A stretch of 8,554 nt of DNA from Hadarchaeum sp964343275 (GTDB taxonomy: Archaea > Hadarchaeota > Hadarchaeia > Hadarchaeales > Hadarchaeaceae), in the NCBI GenBank assembly GCA_964343275.1, contig CAYFIY010000042.1, positions 1 through 8,554 on the forward strand. The letters run 5' to 3'. Below the pieces are notes generated by a model, which worked only from the letters and a program-made list of their open reading frames with translations, was not told the DNA's origin and did not search any database. The position numbers and the translations under genes were made by a program. Positions 1 to 6,356 of this stretch are shown here, one piece after another. The first letter of the stretch is position 1. Each line of letters starts with the position of its first letter.

Positions 1-957
1 GAACTAAAGCTCCCCCACTCGGTTCACGTTCATACTAATAAATTGGGTAAACTTGGAAACTACGAAAATACCATTAAAACAATTGAAGCCATCAAGGATA
101 GGATACACATTACCCATATACAGTACAGTTCTTATGCTGGTGACAGCTGGGCCAACTTTGCTTCTGGTGCTGTAGAAGTTGCGAAGATTATAGACAAGAG
201 AACTAATATGACTTGTGACATGGGTCAGATTTTGTTCGATGATACGACCACCATGACAGCAGACGGCCCATTTCAACATCGGATGTATAAGATTAGCAAA
301 AATAAATGGTTTAACGCGGATGTGGAGATGGAGACCGGCGCCGGAGTGGTTCCGTACACTTATAAAAAAAAGAATCATGTCAACGCTGTACAATGGGCCA
401 TAGGATTAGAGATTGCTCTATTAATCAAAGATCCTTGGAAGATATGTTTGACCACGGACCACCCGAACGGGGGACCGTTTTATGGTTATCCCATGATCTT
501 GTCCTGGCTGATGAACAAAAAAGCACGAGATCGTGTTCTGAAATCCATCCACCCTGCCGCGTCCTCTAAGACTAGTCTCGGAACACTAGATAAGGAATTT
601 TCACTTTATGAAGCTGCCATCATAACGAGAGCAACTGCGGCCAAAGCACTGGGGCTGAAAAGAAAGGGTAATCTGGCTGTTGGGTCTGACGCTGATTTGG
701 CAATCTATGATATAAAGGAAGGCGACATAGAGCACGCATTCTCCAAGTCCAAATACACCATTAAAGGAGGTAAGATCGTGGTGAAAGATGGGAAAGTGGT
801 GCAGTCTACACAGGGAAAGACATTCTGGGTCAACGCAGGAGGAGAAATACCAGAGGATGTGAAAGAGGCCTTCCCAAAGTACTATACGGTAACTTTTGAA
901 AACTATCCTGTGCTGGAAAAATGTTTGTTGAGAGGAGAGATGATAGAATGCGGATAA
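1..957 (+). CDS. fhcA: Formylmethanofuran dehydrogenase / Fhc hydrolase subunit A, 3' part (5'-truncated by window)
   Basis: The frame is open from base 1, so the gene enters from the left; 318 C-terminal residues are visible, a little over half of a usual ~550-580-residue FwdA/FmdA/FhcA. This subunit is an amidohydrolase-fold protein that interconverts formate plus the furan amine with formylmethanofuran. Visible family signatures (numbered from the first visible residue) are LPHSVHVHTN at 4-13, carrying the strand-5 metal His; HITHIQ at 36-41 with the strand-6 His; and TTDHPNGGPF at 151-160, whose Asp153 matches the catalytic Asp of the family. The HxH motif and the metal-bridging Lys lie upstream, outside the window. 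Residues about 205-260 form the small C-terminal beta domain (GNLAVGSDADLAIYD). Its last 10 bases overlap fhcD. An fhcB/fwdB gene probably lies upstream. Whether the complex is a CO2-reducing tungsten/molybdenum enzyme or a bacterial-type hydrolase cannot be told without subunit B. Confidence 0.95.
   Translation, partial: ELKLPHSVHVHTNKLGKLGNYENTIKTIEAIKDRIHITHIQYSSYAGDSWANFASGAVEVAKIIDKRTNMTCDMGQILFDDTTTMTADGPFQHRMYKISKNKWFNADVEMETGAGVVPYTYKKKNHVNAVQWAIGLEIALLIKDPWKICLTTDHPNGGPFYGYPMILSWLMNKKARDRVLKSIHPAASSKTSLGTLDKEFSLYEAAIITRATAAKALGLKRKGNLAVGSDADLAIYDIKEGDIEHAFSKSKYTIKGGKIVVKDGKVVQSTQGKTFWVNAGGEIPEDVKEAFPKYYTVTFENYPVLEKCLLRGEMIECG
932..937 (+). promoter_or_regulatory. Ribosome binding site of fhcD
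   Basis: GAGGAG lies 10 bases before the ATG at 948 and inside the end of fhcA. It is too close to, and downstream of, the alternative ATG at 921, so it decides the start in favour of 948. Confidence 0.6.
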
Positions 958-1847
958 ATGGCGTTGAAATTGAGGACACATACGCGGAAGCATTCGACAT
1001 AATTGGCGCCCGCGTTTTGATAACGGCAAAAAATGATAAATGGGCACTACATGCTGCCACCTCCGCTACAGGACTCGCTACTTCCATTATAGGGTGCGGG
1101 GCTGAAGCTGGGATCGAGAGCTTGGAAGGAGCAGATAAAACACCAGACGGGAGACCAGGGGTAAACATTTTAGTATTCGCTATGTCCCACAAAGGGCTCG
1201 AGGACCAACTTATCCGTAGAATCAGCCAGTGCGTGTTGACATGCCCTACGACGGCGTGTTTCAACAATCTAGAGGATGGAGAAAATGAAGTAAACGTCGG
1301 GGGTAAGTTGAGATACTTCGGAGACGGCTATCAAAGCTCCAGGCGTATCTACGACAGGAGATTTTGGAGAATCCCGGTTATGGAAGGAGAGTTCTTAGTA
1401 GAAGAAAAATTCAAAACCAAGACCAGTGTAGGAGGAGGTAACTTTCTGATCCTTGGAAAAGATGAAAACAGCCCATTGGAAGCCGCTGAAAGAGCCGTCG
1501 ATGCGCTGAAGAGGATTAAAAATGTAGTAGCCCCATTTCCTGGCGGAGTGGTGAGAAGCGGCAGTAAGATTGGATCGAAGTATGAGTTCCTCAAAGCATC
1601 TACCAATACTCCCTATTGTCCAACTCTGAGAACATCAGTAAAAACCGAATTACCAGAAAATGTCAACTCGACTCTGGAGATAGTAATTAACGGTCTAGAT
1701 GAAGAGAGCATAAAGAGTTCTATGAAGGCTGGAATCGAAGGGGCATGCACGGTAGAGGGGATAGTGAAAATATCAGCGGGTAACTATGGAGGAAAGTTGG
1801 GCAAACATCTCATCCATATACATAATCTCTTCGAGGCAACAAAATGA
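948..1847 (+). CDS. fhcD: Formylmethanofuran:tetrahydromethanopterin N-formyltransferase
   Basis: This 299-residue protein transfers the formyl group between formylmethanofuran and N5 of H4MPT in the cytoplasm. It matches the Ftr/FhcD family over its full length: the start MRINGVEIEDTYAEAF is the classical N-terminus, followed by ETPDGRPGV-like KTPDGRPGV (64-72), QCVLTCPTTACF (94-105), IPVMEGEF (142-149), VGGGNFLILG (161-170), PFPGGVVRSGSKIGSKY (196-212), INGLDEESIK (247-256) and ISAGNYGGKLG (275-285). I chose the ATG at 948 over the in-frame ATG at 921 because only the former gives the family N-terminus; a GAGGAG ribosome binding site sits at 932-937. Wording such as LRYFGDGYQ, IIGCGAEAGI and ASTNTPYCPTLR recalls bacterial FhcD more than methanogen Ftr. 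Position between subunits A and C fits membership in a formyltransferase/hydrolase complex. Start overlaps fhcA by 10 bases and the stop overlaps fhcC (ATGA), suggesting translational coupling. Confidence 0.96.
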   Translation: MRINGVEIEDTYAEAFDIIGARVLITAKNDKWALHAATSATGLATSIIGCGAEAGIESLEGADKTPDGRPGVNILVFAMSHKGLEDQLIRRISQCVLTCPTTACFNNLEDGENEVNVGGKLRYFGDGYQSSRRIYDRRFWRIPVMEGEFLVEEKFKTKTSVGGGNFLILGKDENSPLEAAERAVDALKRIKNVVAPFPGGVVRSGSKIGSKYEFLKASTNTPYCPTLRTSVKTELPENVNSTLEIVINGLDEESIKSSMKAGIEGACTVEGIVKISAGNYGGKLGKHLIHIHNLFEATK

Positions 1848-2656
1848 TCTTAAAACCGAAATTTGTAACCCAGTTACCGATTGATGCTGAAATCATCACT
1901 CCTGATTCTATTTCTGGAAAGATAGTAAAGAATGTTGAAAATTTAGAATTGCTGGTGGGAAACAGGAAAAAAAAACTCGGAGATATATTTGAAGTCAACA
2001 AGGGCACTGAAGGCGATGACGAGATAATTATCGAAGGAGATGTTAGCAAGGTAAAACACATTGGGGCTAGGATGAGCTTCGGGAAGATATCCATCAGCGG
2101 GGATGTTGGGATGCATTTAGGGCGAGAAATGAACGGGGGAGAAATCTGCATCCGCGGTAATGTTGACGATTGGGCCGGAGCAGAGATGAAGAAAGGTATA
2201 ATAAAAATATATGGTAACGCAGGTGGTTTTCTAGGTTCAGCGTACAGGGGTTCAAAATATGGGATGAAAGGAGGAACGATAATAGTGCATGGAAATGCAG
2301 GACATGAAACAGGTAGACTCATGAGACGTGGGATAATTGCCGTGGTTAATAGCCTGGGCAATTTCTCCGGTGTGCATATGAACGGTGGAGCAATCTTCTG
2401 CTTCGGTGATGGGGGAAAAAGGATTGGTGCCGGGATGGATAAAGGTACGATAGTGATGTTCAATAAACCTGAAATCATTCCTACTTTTAAGCTCACTTCG
2501 ACCTACAATCCTACTTTTTTGAGGGTATTCCTGAAGATGTTAAAGGAGTATGGTATGCCGGTGGATAACAAACATTTCACCGGTATTTATGACAGATATA
2601 GCGGGGATTTGGCATCACTGGGGAATGGTGAGATATACATCTGGAGGACTGATTGA
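1844..2656 (+). CDS. fhcC: Formylmethanofuran dehydrogenase / Fhc complex subunit C
   Basis: This 270-residue protein is the beta-helical subunit of the formylmethanofuran dehydrogenase or formyltransferase/hydrolase complex, related to the glutamate synthase alpha-subunit C-terminal domain. After an N-terminal region (1-65; VGNRKKKLGDIFEV at 38-51) it shows about six imperfect repeats of the pattern G..M..G.I.I.G..G...G between about 73 and 205, for example ARMSFGKISISGDVGMHLG and REMNGGEICIRGNVDDWAG, each a helical turn. The C-terminus (YDRYSGDLASLGNGEI, 249-264) resembles the C-termini I recall for bacterial FhcC and FwdC. The ATG at 1844 overlaps the fhcD stop in an ATGA; a weak GAGG lies at 1833-1836. 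It has no catalytic residues of its own and is thought to be structural. A run of nine A at 1967-1975 encodes consecutive lysines. Confidence 0.93.
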   Translation: MILKPKFVTQLPIDAEIITPDSISGKIVKNVENLELLVGNRKKKLGDIFEVNKGTEGDDEIIIEGDVSKVKHIGARMSFGKISISGDVGMHLGREMNGGEICIRGNVDDWAGAEMKKGIIKIYGNAGGFLGSAYRGSKYGMKGGTIIVHGNAGHETGRLMRRGIIAVVNSLGNFSGVHMNGGAIFCFGDGGKRIGAGMDKGTIVMFNKPEIIPTFKLTSTYNPTFLRVFLKMLKEYGMPVDNKHFTGIYDRYSGDLASLGNGEIYIWRTD

Positions 2657-2659
2657 AAT

Positions 2660-3595
2660 ATGCCCGTAAGCGTGAACCAAAAAGCTGTAGAAATCGTTGA
2701 ACTAATGATAAAGGAAAGAGAGGGACTTGGGATTAATTCGATAACCCTTAGCAATGGAACTAAAGTGATCGATGCCGGAGCCAGCTGCCCAGGTGGTTTG
2801 ACGGCGGGGAAACTTTTATCAAAAGTTTGTATCGGGGGATTAGGCGAGATCCATTTCACGATGGGAAAGAGGCTCCAAATTCACGTTTCCGTTGACAAGC
2901 CAGCTGTGGCTTGTATGGGTTCCCAACTGGCTGGCTGGATGATAAAAGTCGGAGATTACTTCGCGATGGGGTCTGGTCCGGCTAGGGCAAAAGCAGGGAA
3001 TGAAAAAATTTTTAGTGAGATAAAGTACAGTGACTATTTTAATAAAGCTGTCATAGTTCTAGAGACCAGGAAAGCTCCAGATGAAAAAGTGGCGAGATAT
3101 ATCGCTGAAAAATGTGGTGTGGATCCTAAAGATCTGTTCATCCTCATCGCCCCCACAGCCTCCATCGTGGGGAGCGTGCAGATATCCGCGAGGGTTGTCG
3201 AAACTGGAGTGCACAAATTACACGAACTTGGATTCGATGTAAACCAGATACTAAGCGGATTTGGCTCAGCACCAGTAGCGCCTGTCGCGAGAAAAGATCT
3301 AGAAGCTATGGGTAAGACAAACGACTGCGTGCTATATGGTGGAAGGACGGAATATTTTGTATCGGCCGAGGATTCAGAAATTAAAAGATTAATCGAAGAA
3401 GTGTCATCTAGTTCATCAAAGGATTATGGAGCGTCATTCTTGGAGATATTTGAGAAGTACAAAGGAGATTTTTACAAAATAGACCCAAAACTATTCTCCC
3501 CGGCAGAGGTCACGATTAACAACATAAAAACGGGCGGGGTATTCCACTCTGGCCATATAAATGAAGAAATACTGCAGAAGTCATTGGGGATCTAA
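2660..3595 (+). CDS. mch: Methenyltetrahydromethanopterin cyclohydrolase
   Basis: This 311-residue protein reversibly hydrolyses N5,N10-methenyl-H4MPT to N5-formyl-H4MPT, the step next to formyltransferase. Length is typical for the family (~310-325). Motifs are VCIGGLGEIHF (56-66), GSQLAGWMIKVGDYFAMGSGPARA (87-110, trimmed here to its key parts GSQLAGW and MGSGPARA), LIAPTASIVGSVQISARVVE (162-181), GSAPVAPVA (202-210), MGKTNDCVLYGGRT (217-230), DFYKIDPKLFSPAEV (270-284) and a C-terminal NEEILQKSLGI. Arg178 and Glu181 have the spacing of the Arg/Glu pair reported as important for binding and catalysis in archaeal Mch. The start at 2660 gives the family N-terminus (MPVSVNQKAVEIV) and follows fhcC after three bases; a GGAGG at 2643-2647 is a somewhat distant ribosome binding site. 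VSVDKPAVACMGSQLAGW and the AMGSGPARA stretch read between archaeal and bacterial Mch. Confidence 0.96.
   Translation: MPVSVNQKAVEIVELMIKEREGLGINSITLSNGTKVIDAGASCPGGLTAGKLLSKVCIGGLGEIHFTMGKRLQIHVSVDKPAVACMGSQLAGWMIKVGDYFAMGSGPARAKAGNEKIFSEIKYSDYFNKAVIVLETRKAPDEKVARYIAEKCGVDPKDLFILIAPTASIVGSVQISARVVETGVHKLHELGFDVNQILSGFGSAPVAPVARKDLEAMGKTNDCVLYGGRTEYFVSAEDSEIKRLIEEVSSSSSKDYGASFLEIFEKYKGDFYKIDPKLFSPAEVTINNIKTGGVFHSGHINEEILQKSLGI
3586..3591 (+). promoter_or_regulatory. Ribosome binding site supporting a TTG start
   Basis: GGGGAT lies five bases before the TTG at 3597 and inside the end of mch. It supports TTG 3597 rather than the in-frame ATG at 3561, which would add 12 residues (KKYCRSHWGSK region) without family resemblance and lies upstream of this site. 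Confidence 0.5.
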
Positions 3596-3596
3596 A

Positions 3597-4469
3597 TTGG
3601 AAAAAATCGGGATATTCACCTCCGACCAAAAAGATTGGCACGTTAAGCAGCTCGGGAACGAAATAGAAAAGAAAGGATTCCAATACGTTTCTTTACCAAT
3701 CGATGAACTCGTGGCAAAGATATCTCAGGGACCAAGAGTGCTGTGCAAAGGATATGACCTGGAGAAATTACGTGGATTTATCGTTAGATGGACGCCAAAG
3801 GGTTCTGCCGAACAGATAATTTTCAGGATGGACACACTCCATAGGCTCGAAAACCTAGGAGTGAAAGTGTTCAATCCAGCGTCAAGCATAGAAAAATGCG
3901 CTGACAAATTTTACACTTGTTCACTACTTGAAGACGCTGGAATCCCGGTTCCAAAGACGGTTGTAGCTGAAAAGTATGAGGACGCGATGAAAGCATTTCG
4001 TGAGCTGAAGGATGTAGTGGTGAAACCGCTTTTCGGTTCTCTTGGCGCCGGGATTTTGAGAATCCACGATAGGGACATCGCCTATAGGGTCTTCAAAGCT
4101 TTGGAATTCGGGCGAAGCGTATACTACATTCAGGAGTTCATCCCCCACGGAAATCAAGACGTAAGAGCTTTCGTGCTTGGCGATGAGGTAATCGCCTCGA
4201 TGAAGAGGATTGGGAAGGACTGGAAGACCAACTTCTCGAAAGGCGCGCAAGTTCAGGCCTACGATTTGAGTGACGAATTCAAGAGGATTTGCGTTAAAGC
4301 GTCGAAAACCGTGGGATGTGAACATGCTGGCGTAGACCTCATTGATCAGGAGGGGCCTGTCGTCACTGAGGTAAATAGCATTCCAGGCTGGAAGGGACTA
4401 CAATCTGTAGCACGTGTAAACGTTGCAGAAAAGATAGTGGACTACTTCTTGAACTGGAAAGGACCCTAA
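3597..4469 (+). CDS. RimK/MptN-like ATP-grasp ligase, putative glutamate ligase for H4MPT or methanofuran
   Basis: This 290-residue protein belongs to the RimK-type ATP-grasp family, which couples ATP hydrolysis to amide bond formation, commonly adding glutamate (RimK, CofF, MptN). From the TTG start: an N-terminal Rossmann-like pre-ATP domain (KIGIFTSDQKDW at 3-14), the boundary motif NPASSIEKCADKFYT (93-107), ATP lid VVKPLFGSLGAGI (141-153), YIQEFIP (177-183), DVRAFVLGDEVIASMKR (188-204), NFSKGA (212-217), then the metal-binding end GVDLI (245-249) and EVNSIPGWKGLQ (258-269), all intact. It starts one base after mch. Bacterial C1 clusters also carry a RimK-like gene beside mch (orf7), as I recall. 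The substrate is not shown: H4MPT glutamylation (MptN-like) and extension of the methanofuran glutamate tail are both plausible. Followed by the only gap in the window. Confidence 0.85.
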   Translation: MEKIGIFTSDQKDWHVKQLGNEIEKKGFQYVSLPIDELVAKISQGPRVLCKGYDLEKLRGFIVRWTPKGSAEQIIFRMDTLHRLENLGVKVFNPASSIEKCADKFYTCSLLEDAGIPVPKTVVAEKYEDAMKAFRELKDVVVKPLFGSLGAGILRIHDRDIAYRVFKALEFGRSVYYIQEFIPHGNQDVRAFVLGDEVIASMKRIGKDWKTNFSKGAQVQAYDLSDEFKRICVKASKTVGCEHAGVDLIDQEGPVVTEVNSIPGWKGLQSVARVNVAEKIVDYFLNWKGP

Positions 4470-4481
4470 GTTTCTCATTCG

Positions 4482-4502
4482 AAAAATATTAGGGTTTAAC
4501 CC
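4482..4502 (+). promoter_or_regulatory. Possible promoter/operator element in the single intergenic gap
   Basis: The 58-base gap before mfnA holds an AT-rich AAAAATATTA at 4482-4491, placed where an archaeal TATA box would give a short leader (centre about 41 bases before the GTG). It is followed directly by GGGTT-T-AACCC at 4492-4502, an odd palindrome with five-base arms. Arms this short can occur by chance, and there is no T-run that would make it a terminator. I call it a candidate internal promoter with a possible operator; no regulator is encoded in the window. Confidence 0.3.
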
Positions 4503-4527
4503 AATACATCAGCTAGAAGGTATCCAT

Positions 4528-5649
4528 GTGAATCTAAGTGAAACATTGAGTGAACTGAGAAATCGCAGAGGTCAAGATTGGAATTATAACTCTGGCAGAG
4601 TTTTTTCTTCTATGTGCACAAAGCCGTTGAAAGCTGCAGTTAAAACCTATACTGAGTTTATAGAAACGAACCTCCTAGACCCAACTATATTCCCGAGCGT
4701 GAAGATTTTGGAGAGAGAAGTGATAAAAAAGATAGCGAGTCTCTTTTCAGGGCATAAAATTGAAGGATATGTAACCTCTGGAGGAACAGAGGGAAATATT
4801 ATAGCCCTCTGGGTCGCGAGAAAGTTGCTCAATAGAGAATTCGTGCTGGCGCCTGTTTCGGCCCATTACTCGGTGGATAAAGCATGTGACCTTCAGCAAA
4901 TCAAGGTCATCCATTCACATCTTGACGACCACTACCGAGCAAGCGTTGAAAGTATCCAAGAAAAAGTGAGTAAAAAGACGATAGCCATAGTGGCCACGGC
5001 CGGTACGACAGCGCTTGGGTTAGTTGATCCCATTAAGGAAATCGCGGAAATCGCCAAGGATCACAGATGTTTTTTACACGTCGACGCATCATTTGGTGGC
5101 TTTGTTCTCCCATTCCTCAAAAATCCGCCGCAGTGGGACTTTGGAATCAATAGCGTCATGTCAATCATTACCGACCCCCACAAGATGGGCCTAGCACCGA
5201 TACCTGCAGGTTCGGTACTTTTCCGGGAGGGGAGTTTAAAAGTAGTGGAAAGGGATGTGCCTTACTTGCGAAAGACGAGTTCGACGCTTTTGGGGACGAG
5301 AGCTGGTGCCTCAGCGGCTGCAGTTTGGACCGCTCTTAATTTACTGAGAGCTAAAAAATACAAAACAATAGTGAGGAGATGTATGGACTTGACAGAAAGG
5401 CTGGCGAAGGGTATTAAGAAGATAAACGGGCTCGGTCTCGTTGTCGAACCTGAATTAAATATCGTCGCCTTCAAGCCAGCAAATGTAAATTTAAACGAGC
5501 TAGAAAAATCACTAAAATCAAAGAACTGGTTAGTGTCCATTAACAAAGAACCAAAAAGCATTAGGCTAGTGGTCATGCCCCACCACCGTCGAAAGCACAT
5601 AACCTCTTTTCTATCAACCCTCAGGGAATGTGTGGAGGAACTGGCTTGA
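4528..5649 (+). CDS. mfnA: L-tyrosine decarboxylase (MfnA type; may also act on aspartate)
   Basis: This 373-residue protein is a PLP-dependent group II decarboxylase. In methanofuran synthesis MfnA turns tyrosine into tyramine; archaeal homologues can also decarboxylate aspartate to beta-alanine for coenzyme A, so a dual role is possible. Motifs are SGGTEGN (84-90) for PLP phosphate, SAHYS (111-115) with the ring-stacking His113, HVDASFGG (184-191) with Asp186, and TDPHKMG (215-221) with the PLP Schiff-base Lys219. Near the end, SIRLVVMPHHRRKHI resembles the end of archaeal MfnA. Length is slightly below the ~395 of the Methanocaldococcus enzyme as I recall it, mainly from a shorter segment around 100-106. 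The start is a GTG preceded by AGAAGG at 4515-4520; an overlapping ATG at 4526 is out of frame. The genes that follow (mfnB, mfnD, mfnF, mfnE) favour the tyrosine role. Confidence 0.9.
   Translation: MNLSETLSELRNRRGQDWNYNSGRVFSSMCTKPLKAAVKTYTEFIETNLLDPTIFPSVKILEREVIKKIASLFSGHKIEGYVTSGGTEGNIIALWVARKLLNREFVLAPVSAHYSVDKACDLQQIKVIHSHLDDHYRASVESIQEKVSKKTIAIVATAGTTALGLVDPIKEIAEIAKDHRCFLHVDASFGGFVLPFLKNPPQWDFGINSVMSIITDPHKMGLAPIPAGSVLFREGSLKVVERDVPYLRKTSSTLLGTRAGASAAAVWTALNLLRAKKYKTIVRRCMDLTERLAKGIKKINGLGLVVEPELNIVAFKPANVNLNELEKSLKSKNWLVSINKEPKSIRLVVMPHHRRKHITSFLSTLRECVEELA
5634..5639 (+). promoter_or_regulatory. Ribosome binding site deciding the TTG start of mfnB
   Basis: GGAGGA lies six bases before TTG 5646, inside the last codons of mfnA. 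Since it falls downstream of the alternative ATG at 5628, it argues strongly for the TTG. Confidence 0.65.
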
Positions 5650-6356
5650 CATTATTACTGGTCAGTCCTAAGGACGTTGCGGAAGCTCTTGTTGCGGTGA
5701 GAGGGGGGGCCGACATCATTGACGTGAAAAATCCTATTGAAGGGTCTTTGGGGGCCAACTTTCCCTGGGTGATTTCCCAAATACGACAAGGCACGCCCTC
5801 CAATATTCCAATTAGCGCTGCGATAGGTGATTTTCCTGATCTGCCCGGAAGCGCTGCCTTGGCTGCATTTGGAGCAGTCGAAGCTGGGGCAGACATTATA
5901 AAAATTGGGTTGAAGGGGGTAAAAAACGAGGGGAGCGCAACCTTTCTTATGAAACAAGTCGTGATGGCAGTTAAGAACAAGCACAACCGAGCAAAAATCG
6001 TGGCTTGCCTCTATGGAGACTCTCAGAGAGCAGGGACTATCAATCCTACTACAATACCAAGGATAACTCACAACGCCGGGGCAGACATCGCAATGTTAGA
6101 CACGGCAATAAAAGACGGTACGCCTCTCACGGCCTTTATGGACGAAGAGAAATTACGTGATTTAATTAACCAATCACGATCTTTCGGATTGGATATTTCC
6201 CTCGCAGGTTGTTTAGGAGTCAACGAAATAATCGAATTAAAGGAACTAGATCCCGATGTGATAGGGGTTCGCGGTGTGGTCTGCAAAGACGGAGCCAGAG
6301 AAGGTATGATAACTGAAAAACTAGTCCGTCGGGTGAAAAATATTTTGGTGGTGTAG
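5646..6356 (+). CDS. mfnB: (5-formylfuran-3-yl)methyl phosphate synthase (4-HFC-P synthase)
   Basis: This 236-residue TIM-barrel protein condenses two glyceraldehyde-3-phosphate molecules into the furan phosphate precursor of methanofuran. Counting from the TTG, the motifs are LLVSPKD (4-10), GGADIIDVKNPIEGSLGANF (20-39), GDFPDLPG (61-68), GADIIKIGLKG (81-91), CLYGDSQRAGT (121-131) and MLDTAIKDG (150-158). Asp26, Lys28, Lys86, Asp152 and Lys156 fall one residue after the active-site Asp25, Lys27, Lys85, Asp151 and Lys155 I recall for the Methanocaldococcus enzyme, and the length differs by one as well. I chose TTG 5646 over ATG 5628 because of this register and the ribosome binding site at 5634-5639. 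The start overlaps the mfnA stop (TTGA). Formerly annotated as DUF556 and present in bacterial methylotroph clusters too. Confidence 0.95.
   Translation: MTLLLVSPKDVAEALVAVRGGADIIDVKNPIEGSLGANFPWVISQIRQGTPSNIPISAAIGDFPDLPGSAALAAFGAVEAGADIIKIGLKGVKNEGSATFLMKQVVMAVKNKHNRAKIVACLYGDSQRAGTINPTTIPRITHNAGADIAMLDTAIKDGTPLTAFMDEEKLRDLINQSRSFGLDISLAGCLGVNEIIELKELDPDVIGVRGVVCKDGAREGMITEKLVRRVKNILVV

Noticed and set aside
364..371. Eight-A run in fhcA as a frameshift error
   Set aside because: The translation on both sides (GAGVVPYTY then NHVNAVQWAIGLE) continues the family sequence in one frame, so the gene is intact here.
921..947. Earlier in-frame ATG for fhcD
   Set aside because: The nine extra residues do not match the family, and the ribosome binding site at 932-937 lies downstream of this codon; ATG 948 gives the typical N-terminus.
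1810..2496. Long antisense open frame opposite fhcC (228 codons)
   Set aside because: Its proline- and isoleucine-rich translation is the mirror of the glycine-rich beta-helix repeats; no domain, and it lies fully opposite a well-supported gene. The other antisense frames (for example 601-1047, 3924-4325, 5655-6071) are rejected on the same ground.
3402..3419. Serine run in Mch (codons for six consecutive Ser, residues 249-253 region) as a low-complexity insertion
   Set aside because: The position is the family's conserved Ser-rich turn before DYG, seen as LPSCSSEDYG-like sequence in other Mch proteins, so it is not an insertion.
3561..3596. Earlier in-frame ATG for the ATP-grasp ligase
   Set aside because: It lies inside the conserved end of mch, adds 12 residues before the expected KIGIF beta strand, and lacks a good ribosome binding site; TTG 3597 has one.
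4492..4502. GGGTT-T-AACCC as a transcription terminator
   Set aside because: The arms are only five bases with a one-base loop and no T-run follows; a hairpin with such a loop is not stable.
5628..5645. ATG start for mfnB (MCGGTG extension)
   Set aside because: GGAGGA at 5634-5639 would be part of the coding region, and the active-site numbering fits the family best from TTG 5646.
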